64,000 nt of DNA from Carposina sasakii (Eukaryota > Arthropoda > Insecta > Lepidoptera > Carposinidae). Positions 32,838 through 42,905 of the stretch are shown piece after piece. Each line of letters starts with the position of its first letter. Within the stretch, counting starts at the first letter, position 1. A program made the position numbers and the translations under genes. The notes under the pieces are model-generated. The model made no database searches, was not told the DNA's origin, and saw nothing but the letters and a program-made list of their open reading frames with translations. The stretch covers positions 8,618,001 through 8,682,000 of the forward strand of contig CP053156.1 in assembly GCA_014607495.2 (NCBI GenBank). Direction: 5' to 3'.

Positions 32838-35269
32838 ATATCTCGTGCTTCTCATAAAAACGTAATGTTCTTTAAAATTGATTTTTACCAACTAAGTTAC
32901 AAAAAGAGGATAATCCACAAACCAATATAGCGTTATTATAGCCGAGAGGGCGCTTTGATGCTGACAAAAGGAAGTAAAACGTCGTCGTCATTAGAAGCCA
33001 AAAGACGAATAGGCCCCTGCTTCCTGGCTTAGTTCATGTGATTCCAGGCCAAAATAAGTTTAAAGGGAAACTTTTATCTCAGAATTGCGTGGGCAACATA
33101 ATTTCTGTGTGAGTATATTCTCCTTGATTGCTTCCAAGTTCTAAACGAAATAAAGAACTTGTGGCTGTTGGTAAAAGTTTCTTAATATTTTTCCAATGAA
33201 TTCTTTATAAATTATTCATACCTATTCTTACTACAAGTTTTTATGACATTTAGATGTATTTTAACAAATAGAATAGGTAGATTAACTGGACTTGGCGAAA
33301 GGTATATCTTTTGTTACAGCTTATTATAATGCAACACTTGCAAAATAGTTTATCTTTATCTATCTTGTTTTGGTTTCTGTAACACGTTCCTACTTATTTC
33401 ATTTAAAGTCTACTAACGCAAGTTACATTACTTTGTGGTAGCTTTCCCTTGACCACTTGGTTTCCTTTGACATAAGAGTTATTTTGCAATGTTTCATAAA
33501 TATTAAAGCAATGATGAGCCTACGATTTATTATATGGAGATAGATCACCAACTGTTTTTGCAATAAAAATAATATTACACGTAGAACCTCACTTATAAAA
33601 ACTTTATTATTATATTACCTTACCCAATTAAAAAACAGTTAATAGTTACAAGGGTTGGGTATTTATAAAACCAGGTTGCGTGAGCGACCCTTGTCTATGG
33701 TGAACCCTGACCCTGCATACTAGTGACCTTTGATCTAATTAGAAATATTAAACATATTGAAATAAATTTATTATTTTCTAAATTACACGATGCACGCACT
33801 TTATGAAAGAAAGCTTCAAATCGGCTGATCCGATTTTAACAGGACAAAATAAGTCATATAAGAATCTCATCCTCTTATAGAAGAATTTTACGAGCATTCA
33901 GATATGGGATATAGTTAAGCTTAACAAACTTGGCTCACTTGCTACCATTTAATGGAGCTTTGCCCGCAGTATCTAGTTATTAATGTTAATACTCGTATTT
34001 CGATAGCCATACCCCATGGATTGGAGAGCAAATGTTTGAGCTGTAAACTAGTTTCACGTTGGCTCTACCTCGCCTACCCTTATCCGCCTCCGGCAGCAAG
34101 TTGGTTTTCATACATGAACGAAGAACAAAGAATAGGTGCTATCAACGTAGACCAGCGACCATGAGTGTAGACTATTTAATAGGCAAGTATGATTTAATCT
34201 CTGTACCTACAGTGTGAAACAGTATGTATTGTTACGCAAAGTATTTTGATACTTATATGCTTTAAAACCCATCCAAAAATTTTCAGAATGAAAAACGAAC
34301 ATTTATTTTATAACATTGTATAAACATTCCTGAATAGTTTAGGAATCTATCTCCACATTTTCTGTAAAACTGTAAAAATAAACATAAGGTTCCGTCTGAA
34401 ATTTTGTGGATAGGTCATAATAATGGGCAATTTTCACAGCATTTAGCTTATATTGTTACATTCTGTAAAAGCTAACATCTGCCTCCCACCACCACCTAGA
34501 CAATCTTCTGCTGGAAGGGGTCTGCATCCAGAGGATTTCCTACCGTTAAAATGATGATGATACGCTTCCTCCCGTCATCCGTCACGCTAGTTTCTAAAGC
34601 CACCTCTTCATAGTCCTTGCTTCATGTTTACATCCGACATTACCGTCCTCGTAATTTTACAGCCCTTTATCTCAATTGACAGAAGTTCGTGATGTCTTTG
34701 TCCAAGTTCTAGAAGTTTGAACAGATAACGCAGTAGGAATTTTAGTACAGATTTATGGCTCGGTTTTTGCATAATGTAATTATAGACGGCGCTTTGTCTA
34801 CAATCTACATTTTCTACATTGTAGGAAAATGTTTCTGAAGCAAATATTTTGTTACTTTTGTTGTAATATTTTAGTAGGCTGTATCTTATCATGCATTCTT
34901 AATAAGCTCTTGGTCAACTTTCATAATTATGACAGTGAAAGCAAAGGAATATTTATCATAGTAGATTTACAGATCAGTTTTTGCTACGTAGTTAATTTTT
35001 GAAATTCTTTTACTGAGAGAAAATTAACTAGGTAGGTACAATCAACATATTGCGCCGATCTCAAGTAAATGGGCACAAGGAAAGAATTGACATTATTTTT
35101 ACCAAGATAATGTAATAACTGAGGCACATTGGTAGTTTATCTAAAAATTGCAACTAAGTAAGGACCTATCTACCAAAAGTTTCAAAAGAAAAATGACAAG
35201 CCTGCTGGCCATTTAGCTGCATACAACTCATATTGCCAGAGACAAGGAAAACTATTAAGCCATAATTCA
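32838..35269. other. Unassigned intergenic DNA
   Basis: No recognised gene. A possible RTE-like 3' scrap with an ATGATGATGATA end lies at about 34500-34562. Confidence 0.3.
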
Positions 35270-35420
35270 AAGAGAAAGAATCCGGCCGCCCTGATGCGAA
35301 GTTTTGCAAACTAATCCAATTACTCCACAATCCCCTGCCCTCCCCCCACTGCCCCGCGGGTCGCGGCCAACCAATCACGGCTTGTTATTCATCTAATTAA
35401 TGACGTTGACGTGGCAGATA
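35270..35420. promoter_or_regulatory. Non-repetitive block with CCAAT, homeodomain-like and TGACGT motifs
   Basis: The patch contains AATCCAATTACTCC, a C-rich tract, CGCGGGTCGCGGCC, then CCAACCAATCACGG (CCAAT box), CTAATTAATGAC and TGACGTTGACGTGG (CRE-like). The motif density and mixed composition stand out from flanking AT-rich DNA. No downstream ORF supports it as a core promoter, so an enhancer is the alternative. Confidence 0.3.
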
Positions 35421-35641
35421 TGGGATTGAATAGTATGTAAAAAGTAAGGAAATTCGTTTCGTATTCATAGCTCTTAACTTGCTCTTAATGTATATTGTTC
35501 GTGACGTGCAATGACTTTAGCCCTTAGCACTTTTGTACATGAGTTGCCAATATTTATTCACATAAATAAGATTTAGGCAGTTACAATAGTAAGATTTATA
35601 ATGAATAATGCAGTTAGTTCATAAATTAGCTTCCTGTGCTA

Positions 35642-35850
35642 ATACGGGGCTTCACTGCATCTCCTTCCAACATGCTTCCAACAGTCAACTGAGGAACTTA
35701 GGGGCGTTCTCTCAGGCGACACGCTAGCAACTTGTCACTGATTATTTACGTCTGTTCCCTGTATGTTTAACATGACTGTGACCTCGTTTATGATGCTTCA
35801 CTTCTGCCTACCCCATTTCGGGAAAACAGTTGTGTCTAGTTTGAATGATA
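35642..35850 (+). repeat. Rep-A copy 4
   Basis: ATACGGGGCTTCACTGCATC, then GTTCTCTCAGGCGACACGCT, CAACTTGTCACTGATTATTT and a CCCCATTTCGGGAAAACAGT end. The start carries a short internal deletion relative to other copies. Confidence 0.8.
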
Positions 35851-36483
35851 AGTTACATCAAATTATATACGTATGACCTCATCAACAGTTTCAACATTTA
35901 ATTTCAACAGCAAATAAATAAGTATGATGATTCATTTTTCTATTTGCTAGTCCACAAGCAAAACATTCTAGTCCAAAAAACATGACACAAACACCTAAAC
36001 AAATGAACAAAAACGACAGTTTTAAAACTGTCGTCGCTGAGGTCTCTAATAGATTTATAGCAACAATAACGCAAGAACGTGGCAAAGTCCAGTAAACCCC
36101 GGTTAATAAGATTACTTGGTGAGTTTTGGCCCATCGGGATAACTGGCCAATGTTCTCTTGCGGTGCTATCTCCTTATTTATACCGCCTTTGTGATTTCAA
36201 CGTGGATTATAGATACTTGGATTCACAGTTTGACAACTTTTAGTTTTGTGGTGAACTTCATAAGGTTGCGAAGGTTCGTGAATTAGAAGTTTAAATTGAT
36301 TTTGCGTTTCGATTCAATTCGCAGACAATGTTGATTTAGGTTTAATTAATAATGGGTACATACTTCTTACTTTGTTTAATATTACAGCAATAGAAATATT
36401 ACAGCAGACTAGAAACAAATTATGATATTATCTGTGACTGACAGCGGTCAAATCGTAGTGTACATTTTTATTTATATGTATAT

Positions 36484-36700
36484 TTATTACTTTACAATCA
36501 ATCATTACATAGGTGTTCTTACACCATACTAGCGTTATTGGACGGATCAGGCAGCTTTAAAAGTAATGTTTATTTTATATCTTAGAGGATTTAAGTACTG
36601 GGAACCGTTTCTTTAAAGAAATAAAGAATGTCTGTTTACGTTAAATTGCACATTAATTTATTTATTATTTTACAATCAATAATTACATAGGTGAAAGAAA
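36484..36700 (+). repeat. 120-bp dispersed module flanked by about 30-bp direct repeats
   Basis: The module at 36531-36651 (GGACGGATCAGGCAGCTTTA ... AATAAAGAATGTCTGTTTAC) recurs almost unchanged at 57303-57427. Here it sits between two copies of TTATTAyTTTACAATCAAT followed by mATTACATAGGTG (36484-36515 and 36661-36692). Confidence 0.75.
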
Positions 36701-36901
36701 CAGGAACACCATTTAAACCAAAGGTTTGTGTATGGTGCAGTCTGCTAATTAAAAATTGGGTACCATAGTTATGTATATAGGTAAGTTATGCATTTGTCCA
36801 AGATAATAGATACCTACTACTTATTAAATTAATCGTTATAGTTACGAATAGGTTAGTGGCATGCAATTCTCAAGAATTCAATTACCTAGTCTTGTAATAT
36901 A

Positions 36902-37281
36902 CAGGGTGTTTTTTCGTGCCACCCTTAACGAAGGGTACGTACTCTATACATCAAATAAAGTACTATTGATGCAAAAAAAAAAGGTGGGAAACGATGTAAT
37001 TTTTTATATTTATTTTTTTATTACTTGATCGGGCGAATTTATAGTGTTCAGTATTTATGCTAGTTTTTTCATTGACAGATATTAATTATTTTTCGTGAAA
37101 AAATCTTGATACACGCGTCAATGTGCATTTATGCATAAAAATGCAGTCTATTTACTCAACTTTGGACCCTAATATTTTGGAAACCAGACACTTCCCAGGT
37201 ATGCTTCCATGGAGAAAAATGATCGTGATGATGAGGAGATTCCGTAGTTTTCGGGAACGTTGACGACCAAAAATCATCCTA
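36902..37281. mobile_element. 380-bp MITE, copy 2 (inverted relative to copy 1)
   Basis: Begins CAGGGTGTTTTTTCGTGCC and ends AAAAATCATCCTA, with TA on each side. Its reverse complement aligns with 22089-22468. Terminal inverted repeats are about 16 bp (CAGGrTGwTTTTT). Confidence 0.85.
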
Positions 37282-38050
37282 TATATTGATTTAAGTTTAT
37301 AACCTAATTAGAATAATAGTTACTGAAGCATTCCTTACCAACGCTGAGGTATATTAATCGTCATGCAGTTAGGCGACTGTAGTAGGTACGGCTCTATATC
37401 ATACTAATATAAGAGGTAAAAGAGATCCTGTGAATAACTTAGGAAGCGAATGCAATGCAAGTGATCAAAATCTCATTAGTATCGTATTAGAATGTCCATA
37501 AGAGCTATTGAATATGCTTAAAAAACTGAAGTATCTACCTTAAAAATATTAATAAAATAAATAATAAATATTCACACATTTCATAACACATTAACTTAGT
37601 CTTAATTAAGAGCCATAAAGTCTTGTGTCGTGGGTACTAAGCAACGGTATATTAATACATAGATAAGTATAGAAACATCCATGACTCGGAAACAAACATT
37701 AATATTCATCATATCAATATTTAGTGATTAAACGAACTTACCTTGGTATGTGAAGTTCAATCACAATTATATGAAGTATTTTGTTCGAAGATATTAGATA
37801 TACACATGTAGTTACACAGGTCAATGTCACTTTGGCTCACTTAGTTCTGAGATATAGTAATAGCAGGGAAGAGCGCTGTATGCTGAAATACAGGCATGAA
37901 GCCTAGTTTAGCAGCAGATACTCTAAATAAAAAATATTGCACTAATCTCTAGCCATTAAGGGAGGATATCTTTAAGTTAGACTAAAATAATTAATTATTG
38001 TATATTCCCTACTCAAATATGTACTATATGAAACTTCTTGAATAAATAAA
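37282..38050. other. Unassigned AT-rich DNA leading into the TTA run
   Basis: No gene seen. The last part, ATATGAAACTTCTTGAATAA followed by ATAAA, flanks the (TTA)n that hosts the Dong-like element. Confidence 0.3.
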
Positions 38051-38070
38051 TTATTATTATTATTATTATT
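38051..38070. repeat. (TTA)n microsatellite at the 3' flank of the Dong-like element
   Basis: About 6-7 TTA units. The same repeat reappears at 42825-42843 on the other side, so the element lies within one original (TAA)n tract. Confidence 0.9.
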
Positions 38071-38137
38071 TCTTTTTATGATCTTTTTTCTCTCCGAAGA
38101 GGTTATTGGGCACGGGCCGAAGCCAAGTGTTAATAAA

Positions 38138-41100
38138 TTAAGTGGAAGAAAGAAATTTTCGTACAATTCGACAGGTGTTAAGTATGACTGCCTTTTGCAT
38201 GAGTGTGTATGTGGATGGATGAATGTCAAGTGTTTTTAGACTAGTATGTAATGTTTTAGGGATCACTCCTGTAGTAGATAAAATGATGGGTACGGTTCGG
38301 ACTGTGCTTATCTGCCATTGTTTTTTTATCTCTATAGAAAGATCAGTGTATTTAGCTATTTTTTCAGTGTGTGTTGTTAGTAAGTTGTGAGTGTTGCTTA
38401 TGGCTATATCTATGAAGAAGGCTGTCTTATTTATTTTATCTAGGATAGTAATGTCTGGTCTATTGTGATGTATTGTTTTATCTGTTATTATAGTTCTGTC
38501 CCAATATATTTTAATGTTACTGTTTTCTAGTATGGTTTCAGGTTGATATTTATAGTAAGGAACTTTTTGTATGATAAAGTTGTGCTTAAAGGCTATATAT
38601 TGATGAACTATTGCTGCTACTTGGTCATGCCGATGTTTATAATCGGTTTGGGCTATGGATCTACATGCTCCAGTTATGTGTTGAATAGTTTCAGGACTGC
38701 CGTGGCAGTGTCTGCATGCGTCTGAAGGGAAGTTTGGTGTGCGGATGATATACTTCTGATAATTGCGTGTTTCTATTATTTGGTCCTGGATCGCGAGCAT
38801 AAAGCCTTCTGTTTCCGGGAATAGCTCGCCACGCTGCAGCCACGCGTTCGACGCAATTTTGTCGACATGTACTTGCTGCAGATCGTGGTAGTGCCTACCG
38901 TGCAGAGACTTTTGCTGCCATGCGGCCATCTTCTGTTTATCATTTGTAACGCGTTCGTGCATTTGGGTATCCATATCTTGTAGGTTGAGCGGTGTAAGTC
39001 GTTGGTCAGCTTTTGTAACTATTTTGTGTAGTCGGATATGTTGTGCTTGCTTGTGGAAGTAGCATCGGAGTGATTTGATCTGTTTATTGTGAAGATTAAC
39101 AACATCTATTATACCTCTTCCTCCTTCTGCTCTTGGTAGTGTGAGCCTCTGTACACACGATCTGGGATGGTGTTTCCTATGTGCTGTCATAGATGTATTA
39201 ATGATTCGCTGCAGTTTCATTAGATCCGTTGGAGACCAGGTTATTATACCGAAAGAGTAGGTGAGTATGGGTATTGCATAGCTATTGATTGCTTTGATTG
39301 TGTTTCGTGAGTTCAGTTTAGATCGAAGCAGCACATTTAGACGGTGTTTGAACTTTTTTATAAGTTCACTTTTGGTGGACTTGTATTGTATTTGTCGAGC
39401 TTGTTGGAATCCTAAATACTTGTAGGTGGTATTTCGGTCGAGAGATTGTATGCAATCACCAGACTGCAAGGAATAATCATCTTGTGCTAGCTTTCCTTTC
39501 CTAACCGTGAATGTTTTGCACTTATCTATGCCGAACTGCATGTGTATGTCTCGGGAGAAGGTTTCAGTAATATCTGCAAGTGAATGAAGTGACTGTGTGC
39601 TGTTACTATACAACTTGATATCATCCATGTACATGAGGTGCGTTAACGTTATGCGGTTGTGTCCTGCTATTATGGGAAATCCTTTGCTATTTTTATTCAA
39701 CTGATTTGACAGGGGGTTTAAGGCAAGGCAAAACCAGAGAGGGCTTAAAGCATCTCCCTGGAATATACCCCTTCGAATTGAGATATCTGGTATTTCAATG
39801 GTAGTGTTATTTATTAATTTTAATTTAGTTTTCCAGTGCTGCATGGCGGATTTTAAGAATGTAACTATTGTGGGATGAATTTTGTAGTGATTTAGAATTG
39901 AGGTGAGCCAGCTATGTGGTACCGAATCAAAGGCTTTTCTGTAATCGATGTACATGGTTGAAATATCTCTTTTACGTAAATAAGCCTGTTTCATTGCAAC
40001 CGAATCAATAATCAGCTGTTCCTTGCAGCCCTGACTATTTTTGCGGCAGCCTTTCTGTTCTTCTGCAAGAATGTTATTTTCAGTGATATGTAGATAAATT
40101 ACTTCAGCAATACAAGAGGTAAGAATCTTATATATTGTTTGCAGACATGTAATTGGTCGGTATTTAGCTGGATCATGGAAGTCAGTGTCCTTTGGTATCA
40201 TATAAGTAACTCCTTGTGTTATGAACGTTGGTAACAAATTGGGTGTCTGAATGAAGTCGTTGATATGGTTGTACAGTAGACTATGAACTTTTGTAAACTT
40301 CTTATACCAGTAATTATGGATATTATCTGACCCGGGTGCTTTCCAGTTATGTGCCCTGCTAAGAACTTTCATAAAAATGTCAATAGGAATATGCTCAAAA
40401 GTCATATGCGTAGTGTTTTCTACATTTCTTGCATCATCTTTAATCCAGTTTGCTGATTGATTATGTTCAACAGGATTCGCCCATATATTAGACCAATATC
40501 TATGTAGTTCTTCTGGTCTAGGCGCGAGCATCGTATGTGTATTAGGTGTGATTTGAATATGTTGTGTGTTTGCTGTAATGTTTCTATAGAACTGTTTTTC
40601 ATTATTTTTGAACTCTCTATTTTGTGTTTTTCTTAATGTACAATTTAAATATCTTTGAAGGCGATTTGTGGCTGCATTAAGTTTTTGTTTTAATGTATCT
40701 AAAAATTGAATATCAGTATGGTTAGGTTCTTCGTGTTGTGTGTGTATGCTATATTTATTTTTGATTGTTTCTATATGAGTTATTAATCTTCTGCTTCTGT
40801 TTCCTTTTATATATTGAGTCATTCTTGCTGTATCTTTTCTGAGTATTCTTATTTTATTTTGTAGGCGCTTTTGCCAGAATGGCGTATGCTTCTGGTGGAA
40901 GGGTCTAGAGGCTCCTGTTTCTTTAATTTTAGTTCCATTACATATGGCTGCGGTGTACGCTGCACAATATATGTAGGTATGAGTAGTTGAGAAGTCATGG
41001 GTAACTGAAACATGATTTGGCAATATTTCTGTATTAATATAGTGAACTATTTGCGATAGCTTTTTTGATGTTTTTTGTTTAGGTATATATGGTCGAGCAG

Positions 41101-42694
41101 TAGGGTCCATTTCTTTAAAGCGTTCTATAGCTGATTCAAATTGTTGTATTATTTGTTCTTGGTTTATAACTGAGTGGCCTGGTGTTGTAGTGTTATTATT
41201 GTTATGATGCTGTGTTTGGGATGGGGTGTGTGACGAAGAATGTGTGTTATCAACTACAGTCTCTAGCTGTTCGTGTGTGACTGCAGTATTGCGGTGTGGT
41301 GAGTGGATGCCTGTTATTGTATTTATTGTAGGAATTAAACCTGGAGTGGGGTCAGTAGTATCTTCGCAGTTTTGGGTACGCATTTCATAAAAGTTATATG
41401 AGTTTTGGTCTAAAGTTTGTCTAACTTCATCTTTTAATTGTTGCAGTCTATTATTGGTGACAAGTTTGTTATTTACTATGGATCTCCTCTGGTCTGCAAT
41501 GCGTTGTTCAGTGAGGTTGGATAGTTGTGGGTATTGTTCTAAAAATTTACTGTGTATTTTTGGTCTATATGCTGTAGTATTACTTTCAAGTTGAGTCTCT
41601 TCATAGTAAATTTTCATCAATGCTTCATTCATTTGATTCGACCATTTCATTCTTCCACTCTGTGTTAGTGTGCAGTAGTCCTCGTTTTGCATTGTTTGAT
41701 TGGCTTCTAAATATTTCGTTACATCTAATCTTATTTCATTTAAAATATTTTTTGGGAGAAGATTATTTCTAATTATAGATCTCCGCTGATCTCCTACTCG
41801 CTGTTTGGATACGTCCATTGTTGGGAATTCTTGTATAAATAGTTCATGTAGTTTATCGAGGTATATACGAGTATTTCTTTCTAATCTAGTTATAATGAGA
41901 TAGTTGCGCAAGATAAATATATTCATTTGATCTGTCCATCTTATTCGCACGCGGTAACCAGTAGTGGGTGCAGTATTATTGGCATTTGCCTCCTGCACAA
42001 CATCTACTGGCTGTAGTGATATTCGTGATGAAAAAAGTGTGAATTGTGATTGAAGTGAATTAGGGGATGAGCTTGGTGATGAATGAGAAATAAATTGAGT
42101 TTGAAATGAATGAGGTGATGAGCTAGGTGAGCGAAATAAGCTGTATCCTGATGATGACGATGATGGTTGATTGTGTCTATCATAAGTAAAAGGTACTCCC
42201 GCTGGAGCTGGTACGCCATTTTCAGGACGACTGACAATACTAAGGTCAGGTGAGTTTGCTGACGTTAAATTTACTTTAGGGCGCGACCGTAAATTATATT
42301 TTCTCCTACTATTACTACTACTGTCTGATTCTAAGGTTGATGTGGGTATGTAGCTGATATTACCAAGTATAGGAGGTGCATGGTGTGTACTATGAGTATG
42401 ATTGAGGGATAGTGAGGACGGTGATAATAAGTTAGTATCAGTTGAAACACAATTTTCAGCAGACGACTTTTTATCGCGTTTGGCCCGCAAGCTACATGAT
42501 CTAGCGGCGGCGGGTCCATTAGTAGCTCGACTATGAGGTCTTGGGCGTAACCGCAAATTATACCTATTCGTATTTGACATAGAATCGCCCCCCCCAGAAT
42601 ACGTGGGGCTGCCCGGGTTTTTTGGCCCGGGGAGGGATTCTCCGGCAGGGCCGGTACCCTCCTGGGGTATATTTCTCTTTTTCTGTGCCTTCAT
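38138..42694 (-). CDS. Dong/R4-like retrotransposon polyprotein (RT and restriction-like endonuclease)
   Basis: An uninterrupted 1518-residue protein. The ATG is two codons after an in-frame TAG (42698-42700). The N-terminus has two basic YNLR-type motifs (NRYNLRLRPRP at about 43, RKYNLRSRPK at about 131) in a Ser/Pro-rich region. Two related Myb/SANT-like segments follow (about 249-312 and 347-412), each ending QR(V/I)xDQRRSI. The RT carries WKAPGSDNIHNYW (784), YRPITCLQTIYK (845), MYIDYRKAFDS (914, Asp917), GIFQGDALSPLWFCLAL (976) and catalytic YMDD (1022-1025). A CX2CX8HX4C knuckle uses C1327, C1330, H1339 and C1344. The restriction-like endonuclease shows RPD at 1412-1414 and a second Asp at 1429. 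The protein would nick its DNA target and reverse transcribe its own RNA at the site. All catalytic residues that I can place are intact. Confidence 0.92.
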   Translation of the reverse strand: MKAQKKRNIPQEGTGPAGESLPGPKNPGSPTYSGGGDSMSNTNRYNLRLRPRPHSRATNGPAAARSCSLRAKRDKKSSAENCVSTDTNLLSPSSLSLNHTHSTHHAPPILGNISYIPTSTLESDSSSNSRRKYNLRSRPKVNLTSANSPDLSIVSRPENGVPAPAGVPFTYDRHNQPSSSSSGYSLFRSPSSSPHSFQTQFISHSSPSSSPNSLQSQFTLFSSRISLQPVDVVQEANANNTAPTTGYRVRIRWTDQMNIFILRNYLIITRLERNTRIYLDKLHELFIQEFPTMDVSKQRVGDQRRSIIRNNLLPKNILNEIRLDVTKYLEANQTMQNEDYCTLTQSGRMKWSNQMNEALMKIYYEETQLESNTTAYRPKIHSKFLEQYPQLSNLTEQRIADQRRSIVNNKLVTNNRLQQLKDEVRQTLDQNSYNFYEMRTQNCEDTTDPTPGLIPTINTITGIHSPHRNTAVTHEQLETVVDNTHSSSHTPSQTQHHNNNNTTTPGHSVINQEQIIQQFESAIERFKEMDPTARPYIPKQKTSKKLSQIVHYINTEILPNHVSVTHDFSTTHTYIYCAAYTAAICNGTKIKETGASRPFHQKHTPFWQKRLQNKIRILRKDTARMTQYIKGNRSRRLITHIETIKNKYSIHTQHEEPNHTDIQFLDTLKQKLNAATNRLQRYLNCTLRKTQNREFKNNEKQFYRNITANTQHIQITPNTHTMLAPRPEELHRYWSNIWANPVEHNQSANWIKDDARNVENTTHMTFEHIPIDIFMKVLSRAHNWKAPGSDNIHNYWYKKFTKVHSLLYNHINDFIQTPNLLPTFITQGVTYMIPKDTDFHDPAKYRPITCLQTIYKILTSCIAEVIYLHITENNILAEEQKGCRKNSQGCKEQLIIDSVAMKQAYLRKRDISTMYIDYRKAFDSVPHSWLTSILNHYKIHPTIVTFLKSAMQHWKTKLKLINNTTIEIPDISIRRGIFQGDALSPLWFCLALNPLSNQLNKNSKGFPIIAGHNRITLTHLMYMDDIKLYSNSTQSLHSLADITETFSRDIHMQFGIDKCKTFTVRKGKLAQDDYSLQSGDCIQSLDRNTTYKYLGFQQARQIQYKSTKSELIKKFKHRLNVLLRSKLNSRNTIKAINSYAIPILTYSFGIITWSPTDLMKLQRIINTSMTAHRKHHPRSCVQRLTLPRAEGGRGIIDVVNLHNKQIKSLRCYFHKQAQHIRLHKIVTKADQRLTPLNLQDMDTQMHERVTNDKQKMAAWQQKSLHGRHYHDLQQVHVDKIASNAWLQRGELFPETEGFMLAIQDQIIETRNYQKYIIRTPNFPSDACRHCHGSPETIQHITGACRSIAQTDYKHRHDQVAAIVHQYIAFKHNFIIQKVPYYKYQPETILENSNIKIYWDRTIITDKTIHHNRPDITILDKINKTAFFIDIAISNTHNLLTTHTEKIAKYTDLSIEIKKQWQISTVRTVPIILSTTGVIPKTLHTSLKTLDIHPSTYTLMQKAVILNTCRIVRKFLSST

Positions 42695-42786
42695 TACCTA
42701 CGGATTTGGGACCGTTAGTCAGGAAGAGGTGCCTAGTTGTTTCTTGGCTATAACGTTCTGCCCTACAGGGGTATAACTCTTCCCTT

Positions 42787-42824
42787 AAGCCCCCCCACCA
42801 CGACAAGGTGGCCCCCTGGGGGGG
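42787..42824 (-). other. GC-rich 5'-terminal hairpin of the Dong-like element
   Basis: On the minus strand the element starts with C6, A, G5, then CCACCTTGTCGTGG, T and G6. C6 can pair with the later G6, and CCAC with GTGG, giving a strong hairpin at the extreme 5' end. R2 elements carry an HDV-like self-cleaving ribozyme at this position. A CAGGGG/CCCCTG pairing with downstream sequence (about 42766) could serve as a P1-like helix, but I could not complete that fold. Confidence 0.45.
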
Positions 42825-42843
42825 TTATTATTATTATTATTAT
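42825..42843. repeat. (TTA)n microsatellite at the 5' flank of the Dong-like element
   Basis: About six TTA units directly abutting the GC-rich element start. It pairs with the run at 38051-38070. Confidence 0.9.
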
Positions 42844-42849
42844 AGATAA

Positions 42850-42905
42850 TAAAAATAAAGTCTACCGGGATTCGAACCCAGGACCTACCAACTATCGGCC
42901 GTCAA
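42850..42905 (-). repeat. tRNA-like SINE remnant adjoining the Dong target
   Basis: On the minus strand it reads ACGGCCGATAGTTGGTAGGT, then CCTGGGTTCGAATCCCGG, which matches a B-box/T-arm, then GTAGACTTTATTTTTATTAT leading into the TAA run. The Dong-like element therefore appears to have used the (TAA)n tail of an older SINE. A similar T-arm relic lies at 59425-59445. Confidence 0.5.

Larger units (their letters stand above)
38071..42824 (-). mobile_element. Dong/R4-type non-LTR retrotransposon, apparently full length
   Basis: A 4.75-kb element with a 125-130 nt 5' UTR, one long ORF (38138-42694) and a short 3' UTR of about 67 nt rich in A at its end. It is flanked on both sides by the same (TAA)n repeat. 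As I recall, (TAA)n is the insertion site described for Bombyx Dong elements of the R4 clade. Domain order (Myb-like DNA binding, RT, CCHC, restriction-like endonuclease) agrees with that clade. There are no stops or frameshifts, so this is the least decayed mobile element in the window and possibly active. Confidence 0.88.

Noticed and set aside
38543..38725. Plus-strand 60-codon frame inside the Dong-like element
   Set aside because: Antisense to the retrotransposon ORF, with no independent support.
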